Assembly: GCA_016285145.1 (NCBI GenBank)
Contig: JAEEQE010000020.1
Span: 1 to 49,043 of the forward strand
Source: Bacteroidales bacterium
GTDB taxonomy: Bacteria > Bacteroidota > Bacteroidia > Bacteroidales > WCHB1-69
Reading direction: 5' to 3'
Length of the DNA stretch: 49,043 nucleotides
The position numbers and the translations under genes were made by a program. Positions 1-8,266 of the stretch are shown in pieces; positions within the stretch are counted from its first letter, which is position 1; each line of letters begins with the position of its first letter. Under the pieces are notes generated by a model. That model was not told the origin of the DNA and did no database searches. It worked only from the letters and a program-made list of their open reading frames with translations.

Positions 1-585
1 GGATCTGCGGGCGATTGCTTAGATCATTGTAATCACCGGAGAAGAGATTCGGTTTCCCTGTGAGATCGTCATAATTGCCACTGAACAGATTCGGTTTGTC
101 GGTCAAATCGTTGTAACTTCCGCTGAACCCTTCCGCCGTAGGCAATTTCACAAAGCTGCCGCCCGTCAAATAAATGGTGTCGTTGCTGATGGTTAGAATC
201 TGCTGTTCGGTAAAAGAGGTGATGTACCCTGCGTCGTTGGTGAAAGCGCTGACATTTGCCGGAATAGATGGCACAGAATCCATTGTGATGTAGCCAGCGT
301 CGTTATTGAAAGCACTCACATTCTGCGGAATCTGTGGGATCTGCGGGCGATTGCTTAGATCATTGTAATCACCGGAGAAGAGATTCGGTTTCCCTGTGAG
401 ATCGTCATAATTGCCACTGAACAGATTCGGTTTGTCGGTCAAATCGTTGTAACTTCCGCTGAAACCTTCCACCGTAGGCAATTTCACAAAACTGCCGCCA
501 GTCAGGTAGATGGTGTCGTTGCTGATGGACAAAATCTGCTGCTCGGTGAAGTTAGTTAGGTAGCCAGCGTCGTTCTGCAACTGGC
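1..585 (-). repeat. 336-bp in-frame tandem repeat inside the secreted repeat protein
   Basis: The sequence beginning at 1 recurs beginning at 337, an offset of 336 bases or 112 codons. The first ~127 bases of the two copies are identical at the DNA level, including synonymous positions. Similarity then falls, with scattered changes up to about 585. Such identity suggests a recent duplication or gene conversion and predicts length variation between strains. More copies may lie beyond the left edge. Confidence 0.85.
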
Positions 586-1258
586 TTACATTCGTAGGCA
601 CCGCTGCCTGCGTGATATAGCCTGCGTCGTTATTGAAAGCGCTGACATTCGTGGGAACGGTGGGGATAGCAGGGACAGAATCCATGGTAATGTATCTGGC
701 ATCGTTTTGGAAAGCACTGACATTTGCCGGAATAGATGGCACAGAGTCCATCGTGATGTAGCCCGCATCGTTGGTGAAGGCACTCACGTTCTGCGGAATC
801 TGCGGAATCTGCGGGCGATTGCTCAAATCATTGTAGTCGCCACTGAATCCATTGGCCGCCGATTTGGCATAGAGCGCATACGGCACGCTCAGCAGCTGTT
901 GCACACTTGTTATCGTATAGTTACTGCCACCGTTAGGGTCAATGTCCGTCTTCAGGAAGTACGGTCCGTCAGCCCAATTGATTTCCACAAAACTGCCGTG
1001 CAGCACGGTGCCGCCGCCGATGTCCACGGTGATCAGTCCGTTGGCATTACTGCCCGTGACATGCGACTCGGAATAGATGGCATTGCCCGTGGCTGAACCC
1101 TGTAGAATGTTCACACGCACACTTACTTGCGCATTGACGACCAAACTGTTGTTGGCGTTGCGCACCACGGCCTGATAGGTGAATCTTTCTGGCACTTGAG
1201 CTATTATGCTACTGACGGTCAGTATTATAACAATAAAAAGAGATAGAAATTTCTTCAT
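1..1258 (-). CDS. Secreted repeat protein, adhesin or tail-fibre-like (3' end outside window)
   Basis: The frame starts at the ATG read from 1258 down and stays open to the window edge, so only the first ~419 residues are seen. It opens with a signal peptide (MKKFLSLFIVIILTVSSIIAQ). A domain of ~130 residues follows, beginning VPERFTYQAVVRNANN and containing SVRVNILQGSATG. From my memory of Bacteroidota genomes, this N-terminal module belongs to large secreted proteins with collagen-like or endosialidase-chaperone ends. After it come repeats built on NVSAFxNDAGYIT and FSGxYNDLxxKPNL. A long unit of 112 residues (336 bp) is repeated in frame. The repeat style recalls phage tail-fibre shafts and suggests an extended surface fibre. 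The C-terminus, which would show a T9SS sorting domain or peptidase chaperone, is outside the window. Function is not known. Confidence 0.8.
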   Translation of the reverse strand, partial: MKKFLSLFIVIILTVSSIIAQVPERFTYQAVVRNANNSLVVNAQVSVRVNILQGSATGNAIYSESHVTGSNANGLITVDIGGGTVLHGSFVEINWADGPYFLKTDIDPNGGSNYTITSVQQLLSVPYALYAKSAANGFSGDYNDLSNRPQIPQIPQNVSAFTNDAGYITMDSVPSIPANVSAFQNDARYITMDSVPAIPTVPTNVSAFNNDAGYITQAAVPTNVSQLQNDAGYLTNFTEQQILSISNDTIYLTGGSFVKLPTVEGFSGSYNDLTDKPNLFSGNYDDLTGKPNLFSGDYNDLSNRPQIPQIPQNVSAFNNDAGYITMDSVPSIPANVSAFTNDAGYITSFTEQQILTISNDTIYLTGGSFVKLPTAEGFSGSYNDLTDKPNLFSGNYDDLTGKPNLFSGDYNDLSNRPQI

Positions 1259-1400
1259 GCTACTTTGATTATAGTTGATATTGATTTGTGAATTATCTTG
1301 AACGTTTTCGGTACGCACATGCCGTCACTCATTTTCATGTTACACGTGCTTCTGGCGTACTGTACGATTTGATTATTCCTACAATAAATTTTTAAGGATG

Positions 1401-1408
1401 CAAAAATA
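1401..1408 (-). promoter_or_regulatory. Bacteroidota -7 promoter element (TATTTTTG, minus strand)
   Basis: Read on the minus strand this is TATTTTTG followed by C, matching the TAnnTTTG element of Bacteroidota housekeeping promoters. It would start transcription near 1394 and leave a leader of about 135 bases before the ATG at 1258. No clear -33 element was found. Confidence 0.5.
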
Positions 1409-1570
1409 CATAAAATATGGCAATAATAATAGGAGTTGACCTAAAGTCTTGTATTACATTAAAATAAAAATCAAGAATTTAATATTATTATTCCCTAAAT
1501 CGCCCATTCTTTTTCGATATTTCTAAAACTCTCAATTTCAGCTGTCCGCACAGAGGTGCGGGCGCTCTAA

Positions 1571-1836
1571 AACTCCCCTTCTATTGTAGAAGGGGTGGCC
1601 GTAGGCCGGGGTAGTAATATTGAAGAATACAAATACCTTGGCAAGAATAATATGACAATCAACCACAGGATATCATATCCGCAACCTTTCCACAAGAAGG
1701 AATTATAAACCATATTAATTACCCCGCCCTTCGGGCACCCATTGGCTTCGCCTTTTTCCTTTTCGCTCGGCATAGTAAAGCAAAGCTTTCCTATGCTCTC
1801 GCTCATTCGTCAAATCTGAAAATCAGAAGGGGAGTT
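1571..1836. mobile_element. MITE-like non-coding element with 12-bp terminal inverted repeats
   Basis: The ends are perfect 12-base inverted repeats, AACTCCCCTTCT at 1571-1582 and AGAAGGGGAGTT at 1825-1836. The left end also folds into a short hairpin (1575-1594). Inside the right half, 1701-1740 on the minus strand reads GGGTGCCCGAAGGG... and matches 19822-19860 at 35 of 39 positions. The left half (about 1592-1622) carries a diverged version in the opposite orientation, starting GGGTGGCCGTAGG. The only open frame inside (79 codons on the minus strand) looks like a by-product of the repeat. This fits a non-autonomous miniature element or REP-type repeat; no transposase is nearby. Confidence 0.6.
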
Positions 1837-1984
1837 AGCGCCTCACGGCACTGCCGTGCCACGGGTAAAAAGCGATGGGTAAAACAATCTCTTTTGCTTT
1901 TACGGGTCAACTGCTATATCATTGCCTAAAATATTATGGTCACCGTAAGGATATATCAGACGGCTTTTTCCCTATTCTTTCCAT

Positions 1985-2923
1985 TCAATGATCACGGGGC
2001 TGTGTTCCGATGTTTAATGTGAGTCCTTCGTTGGCCAACATGATGTTTGGATTGTGTCGGGAGGCCTGCTCTAAAAGCCTGTCTTCTTGGCCATACCGTG
2101 AAGAGAAATGCCCCAGCAACAGCTTGCCTGCTCGGCACGCCTTGGCGAACTCCGCCGCTTCGCTGGCCGTGGAATGATAGTATTTATATGCAAGTTCCTC
2201 ATCACCCTCACAATAGGTGGCATCGTGATACATCAAATCGACATCACGCAACAAATCAGCATATTGCATCATTGGCTGAGTGTCTGAGAGATAGGCATAA
2301 CGGCGCACCGGCGATGGCGGAGTGGTCAACTCCTCATTCGGGATTACACGTCCGTCGGAGGTTGTGAAATCCCCACCTTCTTTGATTCGTTTGATCTCAT
2401 TAAAAGGAATGTTATACTGCTTGATGCACTCTTGCCTGATATGCCTATTGCCCGATTGCTCTTCAAATAAAAAACCGTAGCACGGCACCCGATGGTCTAA
2501 TGGGAATGCCGTCACTTTGAAGTGGTCGTCTGACAGAACCAAGGTCGGTTGCTGACAATCTATCGTATGAATATGGATGTTGAAGTCTGTGTATGGGATG
2601 AAAAAGTCGATCTGTTGTTTGAGTATCTTTTCGAAATCGGCCGGCACATAGAGGTTCATTTCATTGAAACGATGACCGTCAAGCGAGATGGTGGAAAGCA
2701 AACCTATCAGTCCAAGACAATGATCGCCGTGGGAGTGACTGATGAAAATGTTATCAAGCTGGCTTTCATGGAATTTGAATTTGTTGAACTGCATCTGCGT
2801 GCCCTCGCCACAATCAATCATGTACAACTTTCCCATGTGGGAGACAATCTGCGATGGAGTGTGATGCCGCAGGGTAGGCTTGGCACTTCCGCAACCCAAT
2901 ATCGTGACATTGAAATCTACCAT
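1985..2923 (-). CDS. rnz: Ribonuclease Z (tRNA 3' endonuclease)
   Basis: This 312-residue protein has the tRNase Z form of the metallo-beta-lactamase fold. The zinc motif HSHGDH (His63, His65, Asp67, His68) is intact and the N-terminus carries the family's GCGSAKPT turn. The DxxYCEGDEELA and GHFSSRY segments near the C-terminus also fit tRNase Z. Family knowledge: it cuts precursor tRNAs just after the discriminator base so that CCA can be added. The gene lies 43 bases downstream of the DUF456 gene on the same strand and is probably co-transcribed with it from the promoter at 3503-3510. Length is normal. The start at 2923 places the first beta strand (VDFNVTILG) directly after Met. Confidence 0.93.
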   Translation of the reverse strand: MVDFNVTILGCGSAKPTLRHHTPSQIVSHMGKLYMIDCGEGTQMQFNKFKFHESQLDNIFISHSHGDHCLGLIGLLSTISLDGHRFNEMNLYVPADFEKILKQQIDFFIPYTDFNIHIHTIDCQQPTLVLSDDHFKVTAFPLDHRVPCYGFLFEEQSGNRHIRQECIKQYNIPFNEIKRIKEGGDFTTSDGRVIPNEELTTPPSPVRRYAYLSDTQPMMQYADLLRDVDLMYHDATYCEGDEELAYKYYHSTASEAAEFAKACRAGKLLLGHFSSRYGQEDRLLEQASRHNPNIMLANEGLTLNIGTQPRDH

Positions 2924-2966
2924 AAATTTTGTTTGTTAAAATGTTTTGTTTCGTCCTTTCTTCCCC

Positions 2967-3455
2967 TCACACGATGGCTGCCACGAAATAGTAGGCCATC
3001 AGTCCCACGCAGATCAGCTTCAGGACGGTGCCGGTCATGAGGCCGACGAAAGCCCCGGAACCGGCTTTCAAGGCTTGGCCAAGCGACATGCCCTCCTCGG
3101 TCCAGTGGGCCAGCATCTCGCCGGCGACGGCACCGACAAACGGGCCGAGCACAATGCCCCAGGGCCCGAAGAAGAGCCCGGCTACCAATCCGATGGTGCT
3201 GCCCCACACGCCTGCCTTCGAACCACCCATCACTTTCGTACCCCATACAGGGACCACCGCATCGAGGATTTGCACCACCGCGGTCACGATGCCCCAGATT
3301 ATAAGGAATTTCCAGCTGAACTGGACCTTGCCGGTGGCGTGGAGAAGCCATATCCCGACGTATGCCAGCGGCACTCCGGGCAGTATGGGCAGAATACAGC
3401 CCACCAGGCCTGCCAGCAGAAAGATAGCCCCCGTGATGATCAGAAAGATGTCCAT
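2967..3455 (-). CDS. DUF456 family small membrane protein
   Basis: The product has 162 residues and is almost entirely hydrophobic and glycine-rich, with about four to five membrane segments. It matches the DUF456 pattern: an N-terminal hairpin containing [12 protein letters not shown], then glycine-rich helices ([25 protein letters not shown]) and a C-terminal membrane segment. I chose the ATG at 3455 (MDIFLIITG). A longer in-frame start at 3620 would run through the promoter region and into lepA on the other strand. The molecular role of DUF456 proteins is not known. The gene is the first of a probable two-gene unit with rnz. Confidence 0.85.
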   Translation of the reverse strand: MDIFLIITGAIFLLAGLVGCILPILPGVPLAYVGIWLLHATGKVQFSWKFLIIWGIVTAVVQILDAVVPVWGTKVMGGSKAGVWGSTIGLVAGLFFGPWGIVLGPFVGAVAGEMLAHWTEEGMSLGQALKAGSGAFVGLMTGTVLKLICVGLMAYYFVAAIV

Positions 3456-3502
3456 TTCAGTGTGTTTCGAATTAAAACTAAGGTTACAATCAATAACCGC
3501 TG

Positions 3503-3510
3503 CAAAAATA
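3503..3510 (-). promoter_or_regulatory. -7 promoter element for the DUF456-rnz unit (TATTTTTG)
   Basis: On the minus strand this reads TATTTTTG followed by C, about 48 bases before the DUF456 ATG. It lies back to back with the plus-strand element for lepA, only 12 bases away. Confidence 0.55.
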
Positions 3511-3522
3511 TTCTTTTTTTTG

Positions 3523-3530
3523 TATCTTTG
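3523..3530 (+). promoter_or_regulatory. -7 promoter element for lepA (TATCTTTG)
   Basis: TATCTTTG followed by C ends 7 bases before the lepA ATG at 3538. With initiation normally a few bases after this element, the lepA transcript would have almost no leader. Confidence 0.6.
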
Positions 3531-3537
3531 CCGCCTT

Positions 3538-5325
3538 ATGAAACATATCCGAAATTTCTGCATTATTGCCCATATCGACCACGGCAAGAGCACGTTGGCC
3601 GATCGGCTTCTCCAATACACTAAAACCGTTAACGACCGCGAGTTCCAGAATCAGGTGCTTGACGACATGGACCTGGAGCGCGAGCGCGGGATCACCATCA
3701 AGAGCCACGCTATCCAGATGGAATACGTGTATAACGGGGAAAAATATATTTTGAATCTCATTGACACGCCGGGTCACGTGGACTTCTCCTACGAGGTTTC
3801 ACGTTCCATCGCCGCATGCGAGGGCGCGTTGCTGCTGGTGGACGCCACCCAGGGCGTGCAGGCACAGACAATCTCCAACCTCTATCAGGCTATCGACAAC
3901 GATCTGGAAATCATTCCTGTACTTAACAAGATGGATATGCCCGCCGCCATGCCCTTGGAGGTGAAGGACCAGATCATTGACCTCATAGGTTGCGATGAGT
4001 CCGATATCATCGAGGCATCGGGCAAGACGGGCCAGGGTGTGGAGGATATCCTGCAGGCCATCATCGAGCGCATCCCCGCCCCGGAAGGCGATCCCGATGC
4101 GCCGCTGCAAGCCCTCATCTTCGATTCCGTGTTCAACTCCTTCCGCGGCATTATCGCCTATTTCCGTATCTTCAACGGTACGATTCATGCGCATGATATG
4201 GTGAAATTCTTCGCCACCAAGAAAGAGTATGATGCGGATGAGATTGGCATCCTGAAGATGGATCGTGTGCCGAAGGAGGTTCTCTCCGCCGGCGATGTGG
4301 GCTATCTGATCACGGGCATCAAGACATCCTCGGAAGTGAAGGTGGGCGACACCATCACCCATGTGGCTCGTCCGTGCGAGACGGCCATCGAGGGGTTCCA
4401 AGAGGTGAAACCGATGCTCTTCGCCGGCATCTACCCCACGGAGGCCGATCAGTACGAGGAGTTGCGCGCTTCGCTGGAGAAACTGAAACTTAACGACGCA
4501 TCCCTGACCTTTGAGCCCGAATCGTCAGCAGCCCTTGGCTTCGGCTTCCGCTGCGGCTTCCTCGGACTGCTTCACATGGAGATTGTGGAGGAACGCCTTG
4601 ACCGTGAATTTGACCAGGATGTGATCGCCACCGTGCCCAATGTCTCTTACAAGGTGCTGACCACCAAGAAACAGTGGCTCGACGTTTACAACCCGTCGGG
4701 AATGCCCGCACCCACAGAGGTGGATCATGTGGAGGAACCCTATATCCGCGCCCAGATCATCTCCAAGGATGATTATATTGGATCCATCATGAAGCTCTGT
4801 ATCGACAAGCGCGGCTCGCTCGTCAACCAGATGTACGTTGCCGCCAACCGTATAGAACTCACCTTCGACATGCCATTGGGCGAGATTGTTTTCGATTTTT
4901 ACGACAAACTGAAGAGCATTTCCAAGGGTTATGCCTCTTTCGACTATCATATCACGGACTTCAAACCGGCCAGTCTGGTGAAACTCGACATTCTGCTGAA
5001 CGGCGATTCTGTGGATGCACTATCTGCCCTTATCCACTCCGATAACGCGTATTCGTTCGGCCGTCGCATCTGCGAGAAGCTGAAGGAACTCATCCCGCGC
5101 CAGCAGTTCGATATCGCCATCCAGGCGGCTATCGGATCCAAGATCATTGCCCGCGAGACGGTGAAGGCCGTCCGCAAGGACGTGACAGCCAAGTGCTACG
5201 GCGGCGACATCACCCGTAAACGCAAGCTGCTGGAGAAGCAGAAGCGCGGTAAGAAACGTATGCGGCAGATTGGAAATGTGCAGGTTCCACAGTCGGCGTT
5301 CCTTGCCGTTCTGAAACTGGATTAA
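3538..5325 (+). CDS. lepA: Elongation factor 4 (LepA), ribosome-associated GTPase
   Basis: This 595-residue protein has the family's usual length. GTPase motifs are visible in order: AHIDHGKST (11-19), a switch I region with RERGITIKS (about 48-56), DTPGH (76-80) and NKMD (130-133). The EF-G-like domains follow, and the C-terminus has the LepA-specific CTD with [14 protein letters not shown] and [11 protein letters not shown]4 acts on stalled or newly assembling ribosomes and is membrane- and salt-regulated in E. coli. The start at 3538 gives the conserved [13 protein letters not shown] longer in-frame start at 3028 is excluded because it would cross the divergent promoter region and overlap the DUF456 gene. 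Confidence 0.97.
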   Translation: MKHIRNFCIIAHIDHGKSTLADRLLQYTKTVNDREFQNQVLDDMDLERERGITIKSHAIQMEYVYNGEKYILNLIDTPGHVDFSYEVSRSIAACEGALLLVDATQGVQAQTISNLYQAIDNDLEIIPVLNKMDMPAAMPLEVKDQIIDLIGCDESDIIEASGKTGQGVEDILQAIIERIPAPEGDPDAPLQALIFDSVFNSFRGIIAYFRIFNGTIHAHDMVKFFATKKEYDADEIGILKMDRVPKEVLSAGDVGYLITGIKTSSEVKVGDTITHVARPCETAIEGFQEVKPMLFAGIYPTEADQYEELRASLEKLKLNDASLTFEPESSAALGFGFRCGFLGLLHMEIVEERLDREFDQDVIATVPNVSYKVLTTKKQWLDVYNPSGMPAPTEVDHVEEPYIRAQIISKDDYIGSIMKLCIDKRGSLVNQMYVAANRIELTFDMPLGEIVFDFYDKLKSISKGYASFDYHITDFKPASLVKLDILLNGDSVDALSALIHSDNAYSFGRRICEKLKELIPRQQFDIAIQAAIGSKIIARETVKAVRKDVTAKCYGGDITRKRKLLEKQKRGKKRMRQIGNVQVPQSAFLAVLKLD

Positions 5326-5384
5326 CGATAGTTCTTGGAATGTCGTCTGCTTCGATTCCCCCGGAATCTAAATTTCCTTGCACG

Positions 5385-8252
5385 ATGATTAGTTTTCTCA
5401 CTGAGTTGTCGCAACATATCCTGGCTTCCGCCATTCCGTTGGAGGACACTCTCGTTGTCCTGCCTAACCGGCGTGCCCAACGTATGTTGCTGAAGACGCT
5501 GGCCGAAGAGGCCGGTCATCCGGTTTTCTCTCCCAAAGTCTGTTCCATTGACGAATTTGTCAGCGAACTGAGCCCCTTGCAGAAAATCAGCAAGATGGAG
5601 CTGTGGGTGAAACTGTTTGTCTGTTATCGGCAGATGCGTCCCGGGGTGCAGGTGGACTTTGACGATATCCAGACGTGGGCCCCCTCTTTCCTGAAGGACA
5701 TCTCCGAGATTGACATGCAGATGGAAGACGGGCAGAGCTTTTTTCGCGATCTGGCCGCGGCCAAAACTTTCGAAATCCCTTTCGGACAAGATGATGTGAG
5801 TGCCGGTCAGCAGGAAAAGATGGACCTGTATAATATGCTCGCCGACCTTTATGTGCAATTCCGGCAGCAGCTGGTAGGGGAGGGCGTTGGTTACGACGGC
5901 CTTGTCTATCGGGACTGTGCCGAGAAGATGGATGCGTATCGGGATCGACTGACGCATAAACACTATGTCTTTGCCGGATTCCATGTGCTTACTCCTTCCG
6001 AATTGGAAATCGTACACTATGTGAAAGAGCATTTCGACACCCGATTCTATTTTGATGTGGACTCCTTCTACTGCGATTTCAACCGGGAATCCCGTTTCAC
6101 CACGGCCCATTTTTTAAGCAAGATATGTGAGAAACTGAATTTGCCCAAAGAGAAAATCCTGTTCACTCATAGTCATTTTGCCAACCTTCCGAAACGCGTC
6201 CGTGTTGTGGGGGCCGACCAGACCATGAACCAGTTGTATTGTGCGGTGGAGTTTCTGGAACAGATCAAAAAGCAACAGGGTGATTTGGACAATACGGCTT
6301 TGGTGTTGGCTGATGAATCCCTGCTGATTCCTCTGTTGACGACCTACGACATGTCGGAGGCCAACGTGACAATGGGTTACCCGCTATCGGCCACGCCGGT
6401 GTACGCGCTCATGGAGAACCTGCTGACCGCGTACCAGACCAGCAGGCGTTATATGATGCAGAACGGCGGGCAGATGGTATGGCATTATGCGGATGTGGCC
6501 GCCGTGTTCCGGAACGTCTGTGTGCAACGTTATCTGTTTGATGATGAGACGGAATACCAGCAGATGATGGAGGATTTGGAGAATTATCAACATACGGCGT
6601 TGTATCCTGTCGGAGAGTTCCGCGAGGGACTGCTTCCGTCGTTCACGGCCGATGAATCGGGGATACTGTCTGCGTTGATTGACTATTTTGGGTTGATACT
6701 CTCTAAAACCGACCATCCTCGCGACCGCGCCATGACCGATTTATTGCTGGATTGTCTGCGACAGGTGGGGGATTTGCTGGCCCCTTTGGCCGGCATTGCG
6801 CCCATGCCGTTCCACCTCATACGTTTTGCCATCCACCAGCAAGCGGATTCTCTCTCGTTGGCCCTTCGCGGCGATGCCACCAAAGGCCTGCAGGTGATGG
6901 GCCTCTTGGAAACGCGAACGCTGGATTTCAAAAACGTCATCATGCTCTCCGTCAACGAGGGCGTGCTGCCAGCTGGTATCAGCTTCAACTCCCTGATACC
7001 TTTTGATTTCAAATTTGCCGGTGAATCGTTGGAGAATTATCTGTACAAGGATCAAGTGTACGCTTACCACTTTTTCAGATTGCTCCAGCGGGCGGAGAAT
7101 GTGGTGCTGGTGTACGACCAAAATGGAGACAGCCTGTCGGAGAAGAGCCGCTTCATCAGCCAGTTGGAATTTGAGGTGCGCGAACAGCATCTTGACAATA
7201 TACAGTTGGAATACCCGTCAGTGGCATTGCCCCTTCATCTTTCGAAACCGGAAACCATCGTGGTGCAGAAGGATAATTCGATTATGGACTCGCTGGCCAA
7301 ATTCCAATTCTCAGCATCCACCTTGAATGTGTTCATTAACTGCCCGTTGCAGTTTTATCTTAAGCACTTGTGTAATATACAGCGTACGGATATCTTCGCC
7401 AACCGGATGGAGAGCAATCTCATCGGGTCGGTGGTTCATAGGTTGTTTGAGGATGTTTTTAATAAAATAAAAGACGACCCCGAACGAGCCTTGGAATTCT
7501 TTGACAAGGCCATACAGGATGTGGATGTTCAGATACGGCATCTGCTGGTGGAGGATGAGAAGTTCAGGGATTCATACAAGCTTCGTTTCAAGGAAAAGGA
7601 TTTGGAACATGGACGTGTGTATCTGGCGGTTCAGATGATTCGCAATGATGTGGTCAATTATCTGAAGATGGCCAAAGAGGAATGGCCGAAAAAGAAGATC
7701 TCCATTCTGGGTAATGAATTGAAACTCTCATTCTCGTTGCCGTTGGCTCCCGAAGGTCCCACATTGAATTTAAAAGGCACGATCGACCGCCTTCAGATGG
7801 AGGATGGTCAATTGGTGATTATGGATTATAAAACGGGTAAAGTGCATGAGGACAGACTGAAGGTGGCGTTGGATGAGCTGGAGAATGATTTCGAAAATCC
7901 GGACTATGCGCAGTTCGTGCAGTTGGCGTTTTATGCGATGCTGTGCCGACATTCGGATCATGAGGTCTGGAAAAAAGTGCCTGATCGCAATCATCTGCAG
8001 TGCGGCATCATCAGCATTCGCGACGCGAACCGGCACGCGGATTGTTTGCACAAAGCGGAAGTGTGTGCCACGCGGGAAAAGAAAAAACTCGTGGGATTGG
8101 ATTCTTTGCTGACGGAAGACACTTTGCAGCAGATTGAAACGGCCTTGACGGCGGTGTTGGCCAAGGTGGTGGATCCTAATCAGCCTTTTACACAGGTTAC
8201 GGATCCGAAACGATGCCTTTATTGTGATTATAAGCATATTTGTAACAGATGA
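5385..8252 (+). CDS. AddB-like PD-(D/E)XK nuclease with Fe-S cluster
   Basis: About 955 residues. The N-terminal part (LVVLPNRRAQRMLLKTL, then ISKMELWVKL) has the helicase-like fold of AddB/RexB-type proteins. The C-terminal nuclease has Asp801 in GTIDRLQ and Asp814-Tyr-Lys816 in MDYKTGK. Four cysteines (Cys653 in NCPLQFYLKHL; Cys944, Cys947 and Cys953 in the last dozen residues) fit the Fe-S staple of AddB nucleases. Family role: processing double-strand DNA ends for recombination with the AddA helicase-nuclease. No AddA gene lies in this window. I placed the start at 5385 (MISFLTELSQ) because homologues begin shortly before the LP-N-RA strand; an ATG at 5340 would add 15 residues. Confidence 0.82.
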   Translation: MISFLTELSQHILASAIPLEDTLVVLPNRRAQRMLLKTLAEEAGHPVFSPKVCSIDEFVSELSPLQKISKMELWVKLFVCYRQMRPGVQVDFDDIQTWAPSFLKDISEIDMQMEDGQSFFRDLAAAKTFEIPFGQDDVSAGQQEKMDLYNMLADLYVQFRQQLVGEGVGYDGLVYRDCAEKMDAYRDRLTHKHYVFAGFHVLTPSELEIVHYVKEHFDTRFYFDVDSFYCDFNRESRFTTAHFLSKICEKLNLPKEKILFTHSHFANLPKRVRVVGADQTMNQLYCAVEFLEQIKKQQGDLDNTALVLADESLLIPLLTTYDMSEANVTMGYPLSATPVYALMENLLTAYQTSRRYMMQNGGQMVWHYADVAAVFRNVCVQRYLFDDETEYQQMMEDLENYQHTALYPVGEFREGLLPSFTADESGILSALIDYFGLILSKTDHPRDRAMTDLLLDCLRQVGDLLAPLAGIAPMPFHLIRFAIHQQADSLSLALRGDATKGLQVMGLLETRTLDFKNVIMLSVNEGVLPAGISFNSLIPFDFKFAGESLENYLYKDQVYAYHFFRLLQRAENVVLVYDQNGDSLSEKSRFISQLEFEVREQHLDNIQLEYPSVALPLHLSKPETIVVQKDNSIMDSLAKFQFSASTLNVFINCPLQFYLKHLCNIQRTDIFANRMESNLIGSVVHRLFEDVFNKIKDDPERALEFFDKAIQDVDVQIRHLLVEDEKFRDSYKLRFKEKDLEHGRVYLAVQMIRNDVVNYLKMAKEEWPKKKISILGNELKLSFSLPLAPEGPTLNLKGTIDRLQMEDGQLVIMDYKTGKVHEDRLKVALDELENDFENPDYAQFVQLAFYAMLCRHSDHEVWKKVPDRNHLQCGIISIRDANRHADCLHKAEVCATREKKKLVGLDSLLTEDTLQQIETALTAVLAKVVDPNQPFTQVTDPKRCLYCDYKHICNR

Positions 8253-8266
8253 TATATTAATGAATT

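Larger units (their letters stand above)
1259..1984. other. Intergenic region between repeat-protein gene and rnz
   Basis: About 725 bases without a convincing gene. It holds a long leader (about 140 bases) for the repeat-protein gene, its probable -7 element at 1401-1408 on the minus strand, an AT-rich stretch at about 1410-1530, and the inverted-repeat-bounded element at 1571-1836. I see nothing clear in 1837-1984. Confidence 0.6.

Noticed and set aside
1-585. Repeats at the left edge as a CRISPR array
   Set aside because: Units are 336 bases, in frame and coding, with no short repeat-spacer pattern.
1567-1806. A 79-codon frame on the minus strand
   Set aside because: It lies wholly in the inverted-repeat-bounded element and its sequence follows the repeat; no promoter or protein-like composition supports it.
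3028-3537. An N-terminal extension of LepA by 170 residues
   Set aside because: The extension is not LepA-like, crosses the divergent promoters and overlaps the DUF456 gene; the conserved [12 protein letters not shown] start is at 3538.
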